Assembly (NCBI RefSeq): GCF_030418125.1 | Contig: NZ_JAUHTR010000009.1 | Span: forward strand, 124,001-188,000 | Direction of reading: 5' to 3' | Length of the DNA stretch: 64,000 nt | Source: Fictibacillus fluitans | Lineage (GTDB): Bacteria > Bacillota > Bacilli > Bacillales > Fictibacillaceae | Notes under the pieces: model-generated | Seen by the model: the letters and a program-made list of their open reading frames with translations, nothing else | Database searches by the model: none | Told to the model about the DNA's origin: nothing | Program-made: the position numbers and the translations under genes | In this document: piece after piece, positions 56,767-64,000 of the stretch | How positions within the stretch are numbered: position 1 is the stretch's first letter | How the letters are laid out: the number at the start of each line of letters is the position of its first letter

Positions 56767-57282
56767 GTGAGAAAAACGGAACGGTATCCAGTTGAAGGCA
56801 AAAACTCGCTTTATCAAATCTACGCTACCGTTCCTTTCTGGAAGGTCGCAAAGAATTTTATGGCCATCCAAATCGCCCGCTATACTCCTTTTCTTCCATT
56901 GAAGAACTGGATATACAAAACCTTTCTCGGAATGAAGGTAGGAGAGGATACAGCGGTAGCTCTGATGGTGATGATGGACATTATGTTTCCGGAGCGGATC
57001 ACCATCGGGAGAAATTCCGTTATCGGCTACAACACGACAATCCTTGCCCATGAGTACTTGATTTCCGAGTACCGGCTCGGTGATGTGCATATTGGGGATG
57101 AAGTCATGATCGGGGCGAACAGCACCATTTTACCTGGTGTCTCTATTGGAGACGGCGCCATCGTTTCGGCTGGAACACTTGTGAACAAGGACGTGCCTGC
57201 TGGCGCCTTTGTCGGGGGAAATCCGATGCAGATGATTTATACGAAAGAAGAGCGTGAAGGACGGGAACGGGAAAAAAGTTGA
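56767..57282 (+). CDS. yvoF: Left-handed beta-helix acyltransferase (YvoF)
   Basis: 171 aa, hexapeptide-repeat transferase: [54 protein letters not shown] then the usual VGGNPMQMI. The N-terminal 60 residues are hydrophobic and probably membrane associated. Acyl acceptor unknown. GTG 56767 starts two bases after the ppaX stop, following AGGAGAG. Confidence 0.88.
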   Translation: MRKTERYPVEGKNSLYQIYATVPFWKVAKNFMAIQIARYTPFLPLKNWIYKTFLGMKVGEDTAVALMVMMDIMFPERITIGRNSVIGYNTTILAHEYLISEYRLGDVHIGDEVMIGANSTILPGVSIGDGAIVSAGTLVNKDVPAGAFVGGNPMQMIYTKEEREGREREKS

Positions 57283-57369
57283 ATTTTGTCGTGCTTTCGG
57301 CTATTGGGTTTTGTGAACGATAGGAGTATACTTAAAGCAAGACAACTCGGTAAGCAGGAGGGAAGTAAC

Positions 57370-57951
57370 TTGAACCGGAAATCTTTTTCTATTTTTTTTG
57401 TCAGAAATACATTTAAAGTAGGGCATTTAATGGATGAATGCAAAGTGAGCAAGCATCCGGCAGCCCAGGCAAGCAACAATACCGAACATCTTGCGACAAG
57501 GGATGCTTACCGTTTCCGTGCTGCAGTTTCCAAGTTAAAAGGAAGCTCGTTTGTGAAGCATTATGAACTTCACGATGACAAAGCCAGCGTGTATTATTTT
57601 GGCGATTATACATCTTATCGAAAGTTCGTTCATCAGCCTTCTCTTACAAAAGAAGATTACCTGCAGTACCTGGGTTCGGAGGAAGCGGTCTGCCAGCTCC
57701 TTCTGGATTCTACCGTTTACTTGCTGAAAGAACTCCATTTTCTTAATCATATTACGATTGAAATTCCTAACCATGGAAAGAAATATACCGTCAGTGTTTC
57801 CCGAACCGAACTCAATGAGCACCTGAATTGTGAGCTTTCGGAAATGAAGGACGGGCATCATCATCGCTTTTATTTGCTCTGCCGCGATTATGAGGTAAAG
57901 AACTTTGCCGCCCGCTTTGTGAAAAAGAAACGCATTCGCAGAAGTCAATAG
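57370..57951 (+). CDS. Hypothetical protein of unknown family
   Basis: 193 aa, soluble, starting MNRKSFSIFFVRNTFKVGHL. TTG 57370 follows GCAGGAGGG; ATG 57430 is a shorter alternative. It contains a mixed alpha/beta pattern with a conserved-looking HHITIEIPNHGKKYTVSVSR-type strand region near residue 140 and a basic C-terminus (KKKRIRRS). It lies just after yvoF. Nothing in it points to a function. Confidence 0.6.
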   Translation: MNRKSFSIFFVRNTFKVGHLMDECKVSKHPAAQASNNTEHLATRDAYRFRAAVSKLKGSSFVKHYELHDDKASVYYFGDYTSYRKFVHQPSLTKEDYLQYLGSEEAVCQLLLDSTVYLLKELHFLNHITIEIPNHGKKYTVSVSRTELNEHLNCELSEMKDGHHHRFYLLCRDYEVKNFAARFVKKKRIRRSQ

Positions 57952-57963
57952 CAGTTAAAAAGA

Positions 57964-57993
57964 AACCCAGCAGCCTTCACAGGCGGCTGGGTT
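57964..57993 (+). terminator. GC-rich hairpin after the hypothetical gene
   Basis: AACCCAGC-GCC / GGC-GCTGGGTT stem without a following T-run; the next hairpin (58002-58051, ends CTTTTTG) probably completes termination. Confidence 0.5.
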
Positions 57994-58001
57994 CAGTACA
58001 T

Positions 58002-58228
58002 AAGGAGCTGTCCTGAAAGTCAAAAATTGACCTTCAGACAGCTTCTTTTTGCTTAAAAAAGCTTCCATGAAAAGTAGATTGTAGTGGAAGGTGCGGGACT
58101 CCTTCGGGTAAAGCGGGACAGATGAGACTAGGGAGGTGCCCGCACCGGTAAAGGAGGCGCTCGCGCCGGTAAAAGCGAGTGGCCTGGAACGAAAATCAAC
58201 GGCTTCCAGACTTCATGGATAGCCCCTT
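58002..58228. repeat. Degenerate Bacillaceae intergenic repeat with terminal inverted repeats
   Basis: Fills the 295-base gap 57952-58246. The ends AAGGAGCTGTCCTGAAAGTC (58002-58021) and GACTTCATGGATAGCCCCTT (58209-58228) are imperfect inverted repeats, about 15 of 20 matching. The GC-rich core (about 58084-58203: GTGGAAGGTGCGGGACTCC, AAGCGGGACAG, GCGAGTGGCCTGGAACG, AAAATCAACGGCTTCC) resembles a repeat seen in many Bacillus-group genomes. No transposase is inside, and no target duplication is clear. Its first 50 bases fold as a terminator. Confidence 0.6.
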
Positions 58229-58246
58229 GTTTGTTATAAAGGGGCG

Positions 58247-59251
58247 CTATTGTATGAAAGACGCCATCATCTCCCGGTTCAATGGACCGATGTGCTGCTG
58301 AACAATTTTGCCTTGAGGGCTGATGACAAACGTGGTCGGAAGTGTCATCACACGAAACCTTTTACTAACGGTCCCTGTTTTATCAAGCAGAACAGGAAAC
58401 GTCAAGCGGTGCTTCTCTGTAAAGGCACGGGCGGCCTGGACAGAATCCTCAGATGTGAGATGAACGGAAAGGATTTCGATCTGCTGATGCCGGTTCTCTT
58501 TATAAAACTTTTCCATTTCCGGCATTTCTGCCTGGCAGGGAGGGCACCAGCTGGCCCAGAAGTTTAAAAATACGGTTTTACCTTTAAAATGTGACAAGGA
58601 TATTTTCTTGCCATCCAGTGTTTTTAGCGCAAAATCTGGAGGAACATTACCTTGTCTGAGCCCGGTGGTTGAAACGGCATCTGCCCTTATTTCAGCTTCA
58701 TCAGGCTTAAGCCAAAGGAAGGATGTACTGCCCAGGGCGAGCAACAGCACCAGTACGGCAGAGATGGGAAAAAGGCGGTTTTTTTTTCTGGATAAAAAAA
58801 TAGCCAGTCCTCCTGAAGATATCAGGCAAATGATAGAGACAAGCATATCTTTTGCAAGAAAAGCCCGAAGGAATCCATAGACAAGAAAAAAGGAAAATCC
58901 CTCCAGACAGAGAATATGTAAAAAGGCGTACAGCGAAAGAGAAGATTTGGAAAGCTGAAGGAATACATAGGCAAGGGCAGCTGCTGCACCGATCAGGATT
59001 CCGGGTTTGCCGCCTGAGAAATAGAGCAGATAGACGGGATGTTTGAGGGACAGTACAGGGTGCAGCAGGAAATAGCTTAGTTTCCATACGAAAACGGAAA
59101 GCAGAGCTGCGTTCCAGGTAAGGTGCCATTCCTCCCGTTTTGCTTTTCCCAGCTTCAGGTAAACCGTACCAAAAGCAACCAGAAAAGAAACAAGCAAATA
59201 AACTGTCTGTACATCCAAATGCAGGTTCCCCCATTGAATATAGTCTTTCAT
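58247..59251 (-). CDS. Fusion of Lgt-like membrane domain and TlpA/ResA-type thiol-disulfide oxidoreductase
   Basis: 334 aa. Residues about 1-185 hold six or seven membrane segments; residues about 200-334 are a thioredoxin-fold TlpA domain facing outside, with active site FWASWCPPCQAEMPEME (CPPC) and cis-Pro loop VMTLPTTFVISPQG. The membrane half resembles a degenerate Lgt (YFSGGKPGILIGAAAALAYVF compared with the GG..HG motif), but lacks the catalytic His, so diacylglyceryl transfer is unlikely. The soluble half should reduce or shuffle disulfides in exported proteins, for example cytochrome c maturation. The start at 59251 follows AAGGAGGAG. Confidence 0.82.
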   Translation of the reverse strand: MKDYIQWGNLHLDVQTVYLLVSFLVAFGTVYLKLGKAKREEWHLTWNAALLSVFVWKLSYFLLHPVLSLKHPVYLLYFSGGKPGILIGAAAALAYVFLQLSKSSLSLYAFLHILCLEGFSFFLVYGFLRAFLAKDMLVSIICLISSGGLAIFLSRKKNRLFPISAVLVLLLALGSTSFLWLKPDEAEIRADAVSTTGLRQGNVPPDFALKTLDGKKISLSHFKGKTVFLNFWASWCPPCQAEMPEMEKFYKENRHQQIEILSVHLTSEDSVQAARAFTEKHRLTFPVLLDKTGTVSKRFRVMTLPTTFVISPQGKIVQQHIGPLNREMMASFIQ

Positions 59252-59343
59252 ATTCAGTCTCCTCCTTCTATGCGTACTACTAGTATTACCATATACGAAG
59301 AGAAGGACAAGTATGTTATCACTTTTGGTTGGGAGGAAAGGAA

Positions 59344-59586
59344 ATGGGCGTTGTAGAAGACAAAATCCATGAGAAGTTTAAATGTGTAAAGTGCGGCCAT
59401 GGACGGTGTAAAACGAAGGAGCTTGCCATGACGGGCTCGGGGCTCAGCAAACTGCTGGATCTCCAGCATAATCATTACTTATTTGTTTCGTGTGAGAATT
59501 GCGGGTATGTTGAAGTGTACAATCCATCCATTTTGGAAGGAAAGAAAGGGCAGCTTGGAACCATTTTGGACCTTTTCTTCGGATAA
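59344..59586 (+). CDS. Small zinc-ribbon protein
   Basis: 80 aa with two CXXC knuckles, Cys14/Cys17 (KCVKCGHGRC) and Cys50/Cys53 (VSCENCGYVEVY), and an intervening KTKELAMTGSGLSKLLDLQ. Resembles the Zn_ribbon nucleic-acid-binding type of about 70-80 residues. ATG 59344 follows GGGAGGAAAGG; an in-frame start at 59329 overlaps that site. Function unknown. Confidence 0.78.
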   Translation: MGVVEDKIHEKFKCVKCGHGRCKTKELAMTGSGLSKLLDLQHNHYLFVSCENCGYVEVYNPSILEGKKGQLGTILDLFFG

Positions 59587-59632
59587 AAAAAGCTTCAGCA
59601 CAAAGAGGGAATGTGCTGAAGCTTTTTCTTTT
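59585..59632. terminator. Bidirectional terminator between the zinc-ribbon gene and chaA
   Basis: AAAAAAAGCTTCAGCACA / TGTGCTGAAGCTTTTTCTTTTT, a near-perfect long stem with A- and T-runs for both strands. Confidence 0.9.
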
Positions 59633-59641
59633 TGTGTCTGG

Positions 59642-60703
59642 TTACAGCAGGTAGAAGCCCACGCCCATAATCATATAAGCGGCTAACAGTGTAAGCCCTT
59701 CAAACCAGTTGGTGTCCCCGTCATTTGTAATGGAGATGGTGAGAAAGACGGCCAGGACCATGGATACCAGTTCGGGCATCGAAAATACAAGGGACATTTG
59801 CTTTTCGAAGAATACAGAAGCCAGTACCAGAACCGGTGCGACAAACATGGCAATTTGAAGGGTTGACCCTACGGCGATCTCAACCGTTACACCCACTTTG
59901 TTTTTGTAGGCCATCATAACGGCAGAGGCATGTTCTGCCGCATTACCGACGATGGCAACAATGATGATCCCGATGAAGATTTCACTCCAGCCAAGCGTCT
60001 CGCCCACCTCTTCAAAGGTATGGACAAGATTCTCGGATATGTAAGCAACAGCCAGTGTGGCAAGTCCCAGAACAAGAATAGACTTCGACTTTGTCCATTC
60101 CGCTGTTTCTTGTTCCTCATTTTCTCCTTTTTCTTCGTCATAGGCATAAACTCCGCGATGGGTGACGAGTTTAAAGTAGAGAGCAGCAAGATAAAGAATG
60201 ATCATAATGGCAGAAACCCAGATACTGAGAGTAAATGATTCCTGATCATTGAGTGTCATGGAGAACACTTCAGGGAATACAAAAGCGACAACGATGGCAA
60301 AAATCATTAATCCTGCATTGTGCTGGGCATCATGAACATTAAATCGCTGGCGCTTGAACTTGAGTCCGCCGATAAAGAAGGATAACCCACCCACAAGCAG
60401 GAGGTTTCCCAGTACCGAACCAGTCAGCGAAGCGAGCACCACGGAAATCAGCCCCGCTTTTAAGGCGAAAATGGAGATGATCAGTTCAACCGCGTTTCCA
60501 AATGTGGCATTTAGCAGTCCGCCGATCCTCGGCCCAACCACGATGGCCAGGCTTTCCGTTGCTCTTCCCATATAGGAGGCAAGAGCTATAATGGTGACAC
60601 AGTAGATGATGAATGAAGCTACAGCCGGCCAGTGTAGCAGGGCCGCTGCCACAGACAAAGGAACACCGGCTAAGATTAGTATAAAAAATATTCGATTGAT
60701 CAC
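59642..60703 (-). CDS. chaA: Calcium/proton antiporter (CaCA family)
   Basis: 353 aa, about eleven membrane segments in two homologous halves, with the alpha-repeat signatures GLLNATFGNAVELIISIFAL (about 65-84) and VGNAAEHASAVMMAYKNKV (about 255-273). An acidic loop (YDEEKGENEEQETAEW) separates the halves. It exports Ca2+ in exchange for H+. GTG 60703 follows AAAGGAGC. A sigma-B type promoter candidate lies upstream; the B. subtilis homolog is reported as a general stress gene. Confidence 0.92.
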   Translation of the reverse strand: MINRIFFILILAGVPLSVAAALLHWPAVASFIIYCVTIIALASYMGRATESLAIVVGPRIGGLLNATFGNAVELIISIFALKAGLISVVLASLTGSVLGNLLLVGGLSFFIGGLKFKRQRFNVHDAQHNAGLMIFAIVVAFVFPEVFSMTLNDQESFTLSIWVSAIMIILYLAALYFKLVTHRGVYAYDEEKGENEEQETAEWTKSKSILVLGLATLAVAYISENLVHTFEEVGETLGWSEIFIGIIIVAIVGNAAEHASAVMMAYKNKVGVTVEIAVGSTLQIAMFVAPVLVLASVFFEKQMSLVFSMPELVSMVLAVFLTISITNDGDTNWFEGLTLLAAYMIMGVGFYLL

Positions 60704-60746
60704 AACGTAAGCTCCTTTATCTTGATTTTAATGATCTTGTAGCATT

Positions 60747-60771
60747 ATTCCCTCTTTTTTTTTCCTGTAAC
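60747..60771 (-). promoter_or_regulatory. Sigma-B type promoter candidate of chaA
   Basis: On the minus strand GTTACA (60771-60766), 13 bases, GGGAAT (60752-60747). -35 matches four of six bases. Confidence 0.35.
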
Positions 60772-60822
60772 GTATTTTAACGTTTTTAAAAGAAAGCAGG
60801 CAACAGTTTAATGAGCGGGATA

Positions 60823-60851
60823 TTGACGAACCGCAAAAAGAAGTGTAGACT
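60823..60851 (+). promoter_or_regulatory. Sigma-A type promoter of the his operon
   Basis: TTGACG (60823-60828), 17 bases, TAGACT (60846-60851). The 60-base leader has no room for a T-box. Confidence 0.6.
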
Positions 60852-60914
60852 ACAACGTATAATTTATCTCGGTAGTATATTAGCGAACTAAAGCATAAGT
60901 GAAGGTGTGAGTCG

Positions 60915-62096
60915 ATGTCGAAGCCATTTGTTTTTGAAAAGCCAATGGGAATGAGGGATACTCTTCCTGTTTTATATCAAGTAAAGCAGCAGGTTCGAAC
61001 GGTAATGGAGCAGGAAATCCGTGATTGGGGATACCAGTTCATCCAAACCCCGACACTGGAATACTACGATACGGTGGGTGAAGCTTCCGCCATATTGGAT
61101 CAGCAGCTTTTTAAACTGCTGGATTCAGAAGGGAAAACACTTGTGCTGAGACCGGACATGACGGCTCCGATCGCACGTGTTGTTTCTTCCTCCATGAAAG
61201 ATGTTGCTTATCCAATCCGGCTTGCATACGACTCTGCGGTGTTCCGGTCCCAGCAGCGGGAGGGTGGACGCCCTGCGGAGTTTGAACAGGTTGGGGTTGA
61301 ATTGATCGGAGACGGTACGTCAAGTGCCGACGCCGAAGTGATTGCTCTGATGATATCCACCCTTTCGAAGGCGGGATTACAGGAGTTTAAAGTGGCTGTT
61401 GGCCATATTGGTTTTTTGAATGAACTTTTTGTTGAAGTGCTTGGAAACGAAGACCGTGCAGAAGAACTGCTGCGCTTCTTATATGAAAAAAATTATGTTG
61501 GTTATGCCAGTCATGTGAAGAACCTTCCTTTATCATCGATTGATAAAAAAAGGCTGCTGGACCTTCTTCACCTCCGCGGGGGAGAGGACGTGCTGCGGTC
61601 GGCTGAGGAATTGACAGCCGTTGGAGGAAAAAAGGCGATCAGTGACTTAAGGGAACTTTTGAACATTCTTGAACTTTATGGCGTGCAGGATAAGGTGGTT
61701 CTTGATTTCACGTTATTCAGCCATATGAGCTACTATACAGGAATTGTTTTTGAAGGGTACACCAACCAATTGGGATTCCCGCTATGCAGCGGAGGACGCT
61801 ATGACCAGCTCCTTGGGGAGTTCGGGCGAAGTGCCCAGGCGATCGGGTTCGGCATCCGGCTGGATTACCTTCTTGAAGCATTGAGTGCGAAAGAACCTTT
61901 AGCTGTAAGGACATGCATCATTTTTAGTGCGGAAAACCGAAAAGAAGCCATTGCCAAATCGCGTGAACTGCGCGAACAGGGACATTCTGTAGTGGTTCAG
62001 GATATATCGGGTATCGGCAATGTGGACGAATACAGCAGCCGGTTTCAAGACGTAATTTATGTGATCGGCAAAAGCGAGAAAGGAGAGGCACGATGA
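60915..62096 (+). CDS. hisZ: ATP phosphoribosyltransferase regulatory subunit HisZ
   Basis: 393 aa class II aminoacyl-tRNA-synthetase-like protein: motif 2 region [29 protein letters not shown], later [10 protein letters not shown] and [13 protein letters not shown], as in HisRS, but lacking the anticodon-binding C-terminal domain. It partners the short HisG. ATG 60915 follows GAAGGTG. It opens hisZGD..., directly after chaA, and in B. subtilis after yvoF. Confidence 0.95.
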   Translation: MSKPFVFEKPMGMRDTLPVLYQVKQQVRTVMEQEIRDWGYQFIQTPTLEYYDTVGEASAILDQQLFKLLDSEGKTLVLRPDMTAPIARVVSSSMKDVAYPIRLAYDSAVFRSQQREGGRPAEFEQVGVELIGDGTSSADAEVIALMISTLSKAGLQEFKVAVGHIGFLNELFVEVLGNEDRAEELLRFLYEKNYVGYASHVKNLPLSSIDKKRLLDLLHLRGGEDVLRSAEELTAVGGKKAISDLRELLNILELYGVQDKVVLDFTLFSHMSYYTGIVFEGYTNQLGFPLCSGGRYDQLLGEFGRSAQAIGFGIRLDYLLEALSAKEPLAVRTCIIFSAENRKEAIAKSRELREQGHSVVVQDISGIGNVDEYSSRFQDVIYVIGKSEKGEAR

Positions 62097-62737
62097 GCAG
62101 TTTACTCACAGTCGCAATGCCTAAAGGGCGTATTTTTCAGGAAGCAGTGGAATTGCTGCGCCAGGCGGGCTATCCGCTGCCTCCCGAGTTCGAAGATTCA
62201 AGAAAACTGATCATTGAGATCGAAGAAGCTGGAATGCGCTTTATCCTGGCGAAACCGATGGATGTTCCAACCTATGTGGAACATGGTGTTGCGGATGTAG
62301 GCATTGCAGGAAAAGATGTTATGCTCGAAGAAGAGCGGGACGTGTATGAGGTTCTTGATCTGAAAATCAGTGACTGCTACCTGGCGGTGGCCGGCCTCGC
62401 GGAACTAAAGGAGCATTCGGTTGCCCCGAAAATCGCCACAAAGTATCCGAATGTGGCGGCACAGTACTTCCGGGAACAAGGAGAACAGGTAGAAATCATT
62501 AAATTGAACGGTTCCATCGAGCTCGCTCCGCTGATCGGCCTTGCCGACCGAATCGTCGATATTGTATCAACGGGAAGAACATTAAAGGAAAACGGACTGG
62601 TTGAACTGGAGAAAATCAGGGAGATTACTTCCCGGATCATCGTGAACCCTGCAAGCTACCGCATGAAGGCCGCCGTAATCGACGAACTGGTCGAACGCCT
62701 GAGCAAAGTCGTGGAGAGCAAGGAGGAGATCAGGTGA
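62093..62737 (+). CDS. hisG: ATP phosphoribosyltransferase catalytic subunit, short form
   Basis: 214 aa, first step of histidine synthesis (ATP plus PRPP). [19 protein letters not shown] at the N-terminus, [11 protein letters not shown] and the PRPP loop [14 protein letters not shown] (about 160-173). Short HisG lacks the regulatory domain and needs HisZ. ATG 62093 overlaps the hisZ stop (ATGA). Confidence 0.97.
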   Translation: MSSLLTVAMPKGRIFQEAVELLRQAGYPLPPEFEDSRKLIIEIEEAGMRFILAKPMDVPTYVEHGVADVGIAGKDVMLEEERDVYEVLDLKISDCYLAVAGLAELKEHSVAPKIATKYPNVAAQYFREQGEQVEIIKLNGSIELAPLIGLADRIVDIVSTGRTLKENGLVELEKIREITSRIIVNPASYRMKAAVIDELVERLSKVVESKEEIR

Positions 62738-64000
62738 GGATTGAACGCGCAGCAAATCTAAACAGCTTGAAACGAAATATTGACCAGGACTCGGAAGCCC
62801 AGCTAAAAGCGGTGAAAAGCATTTTAAACCAGGTTCGCGAACAGGGCGATGCGGCATTGTATGAGCTTACAGAGAAGTTTGACAGAGTTCTGCTGAGTGA
62901 GCTAGAAGTGACGGAAAAAGAGATTGAGCAAGCCTACAGCGAAGTCGATGACGAAATGATTGCCATCATTAAAGAAGCGGCAAAGAATATTGAAGACTAT
63001 CATATTCAGCAAAAAAAGCAATCGTGGTTCATAACCAAAGAAGACGGAACACTGCTAGGGCAGAAGATAACACCGCTTGATTCAGTCGGCGTGTATGTGC
63101 CAGGCGGAACGGCAGCTTATCCATCCTCGGTGCTTATGGGTGTGATGCCGGCGAAGGTAGCAGGAGTCGGAAGGATCGTGCTTGTTTCTCCTCCGGGAGA
63201 GGACGGAAAACTCCCGGCCGGTGTCCTGGTTGCTGCGAGAGAAAGCGGGATCACCGCCATTTATAAAGCTGGCGGTGCGCAAGCGATTGGTGCGCTTGCC
63301 TATGGTACGGAAACCATCCAAAAGGTGGATAAAGTCGTCGGCCCGGGAAATGTTTATGTAGCCCTGGCGAAGCGTGAAGTCTTCGGTACAGTGGATATCG
63401 ACATGATTGCGGGCCCAAGCGAAATAGCGGTTCTGGCGGATGAAACCGCCAATCCTGTTTATGTGGCGGCCGACCTTCTGTCACAGGCCGAGCACGATCC
63501 CCGTGCAGCTGCGGTCCTCGTAACCACCTCCGAGAAACTGGCGAACCAGGTGGCAGAGCAAGTGGAAATCCAGCTGCAATCATTGCCAAGGCAGGAGATT
63601 GCCAGAGAATCGATTGAAACCCATGGAGCGATTTACCTCGTAGACAGTCTCAGCGAGGGTGTGGACGTCATCAATGAAATCGCCCCCGAGCATTTGGAAG
63701 TGATGACACAGCATCCCATGGAGCTTTTGGGTAAAATCAAACACGCAGGGGCTATTTTTCTTGGTCCGAACTCGTCCGAGCCGGTGGGGGATTACTTTGC
63801 CGGAAGCAATCATGTGCTGCCGACGAGCGGAACCGCCCGCTTTTCCTCGCCGCTCAATGTGGATGATTTTACGAAAAAATCAAGCGTCATCATGTACAGT
63901 GAGAGCGCCATACAGGAAAATGCAAAAAAAATCGCAGCATTTGCCCGGCTTGAGGGACTGGAAGCTCATGCCCGGGCAGTAGAGAAAAGACTGGGGGAAA
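62734..64000 (+). CDS. hisD: Histidinol dehydrogenase (3' end beyond the window)
   Basis: 422 codons are present without a stop; the family is about 425-430 aa, so only a few codons are missing. GTG 62734 overlaps the hisG stop (GTGA). Motifs: [65 protein letters not shown] (zinc ligands), and [16 protein letters not shown]. It oxidises histidinol to histidine with two NAD+, the last step of the pathway. Confidence 0.96.
   Translation, partial: MRIERAANLNSLKRNIDQDSEAQLKAVKSILNQVREQGDAALYELTEKFDRVLLSELEVTEKEIEQAYSEVDDEMIAIIKEAAKNIEDYHIQQKKQSWFITKEDGTLLGQKITPLDSVGVYVPGGTAAYPSSVLMGVMPAKVAGVGRIVLVSPPGEDGKLPAGVLVAARESGITAIYKAGGAQAIGALAYGTETIQKVDKVVGPGNVYVALAKREVFGTVDIDMIAGPSEIAVLADETANPVYVAADLLSQAEHDPRAAAVLVTTSEKLANQVAEQVEIQLQSLPRQEIARESIETHGAIYLVDSLSEGVDVINEIAPEHLEVMTQHPMELLGKIKHAGAIFLGPNSSEPVGDYFAGSNHVLPTSGTARFSSPLNVDDFTKKSSVIMYSESAIQENAKKIAAFARLEGLEAHARAVEKRLGE

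Noticed and set aside
58002-58228. Insertion sequence
   Set aside because: Too short, no transposase frame on either strand; at most a non-autonomous relic.
60852-60914. Histidine T-box in the his leader
   Set aside because: The leader after the predicted promoter is about 60 bases and holds no T-box consensus or terminator hairpin.

Overview
This window is a chromosomal stretch of a low-to-medium GC, endospore-former-type Firmicute of the family Bacillaceae. I infer this from strong AGGAGG-type ribosome binding sites, frequent TTG and GTG starts, and gene order that follows the Bacillus subtilis hpf-secA-prfB-ftsEX-ctpB-minJ, uvrBA, yvlABD-hprK-lgt-ppaX-yvoF-hisZGD backbone. It is not B. 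subtilis: OpuAB and OpuAC are fused, cccB is not beside ftsE, and an M23 hydrolase follows ftsX. A Fictibacillus-like or related genus is my guess only. No rRNA, tRNA, CRISPR array, prophage or intact insertion sequence was seen.

Layout. 0-15 kb: the end of hpf, a GNAT enzyme, a dicarboxylate/amino-acid symporter, secA, prfB (with its programmed +1 frameshift), a YitT membrane protein, then ftsE-ftsX-M23 hydrolase, ctpB and minJ, which form a cell envelope and division block. 15-19 kb: a cupin with a Tyr/Pro-rich tail, then qoxABCD (aa3-type quinol oxidase) behind two Crp/Fnr-like palindromes. 19-29 kb: a YcaC-type hydrolase, an alpha/beta hydrolase, a second FtsX-type M23 hydrolase, a nucleotidyltransferase-fold protein, two Ada-type alkylation repair proteins, citA/citR, a c551-type lipocytochrome and cardiolipin synthase. 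30-34 kb: opuAA-opuABC glycine betaine uptake, a DUF2642 protein and manganese catalase. 34-39 kb: a compact zinc-starvation island (znuA, zinc-free S14, a ycgQ/ycgR-type pair, a CobW-type GTPase) with four Zur-like boxes. 39-44 kb: an oxidoreductase, galU, a DUF6044-like membrane protein, gtrA and a CDF exporter. 44-46.3 kb: a small-gene region with an orphan RsbT-like kinase, several sigma-B-type promoter candidates, a YflT-like protein and a candidate small RNA. 46.4-57.3 kb: uvrBA behind a LexA box, the yvlA/B/D-like genes, hprK-lgt-ppaX-yvoF. 58-60.7 kb: a degenerate Bacillaceae intergenic repeat, a membrane-TlpA fusion, a zinc ribbon protein and a Ca2+/H+ antiporter. 60.9-64 kb: hisZGD, with hisD cut by the window end.

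Most of the window is ordinary core genome. The parts that best repay a second look are: the sigma-B-like cluster with a short C-rich transcript (44.3-46.2 kb); the paired palindromes before qoxA; the zinc island; an unexplained structured element between the YitT gene and ftsE (8446-8581); the hairpin array at 28051-28200; and the membrane-domain/TlpA fusion at 58247-59251. No wholly new system is demonstrated by the sequence alone.
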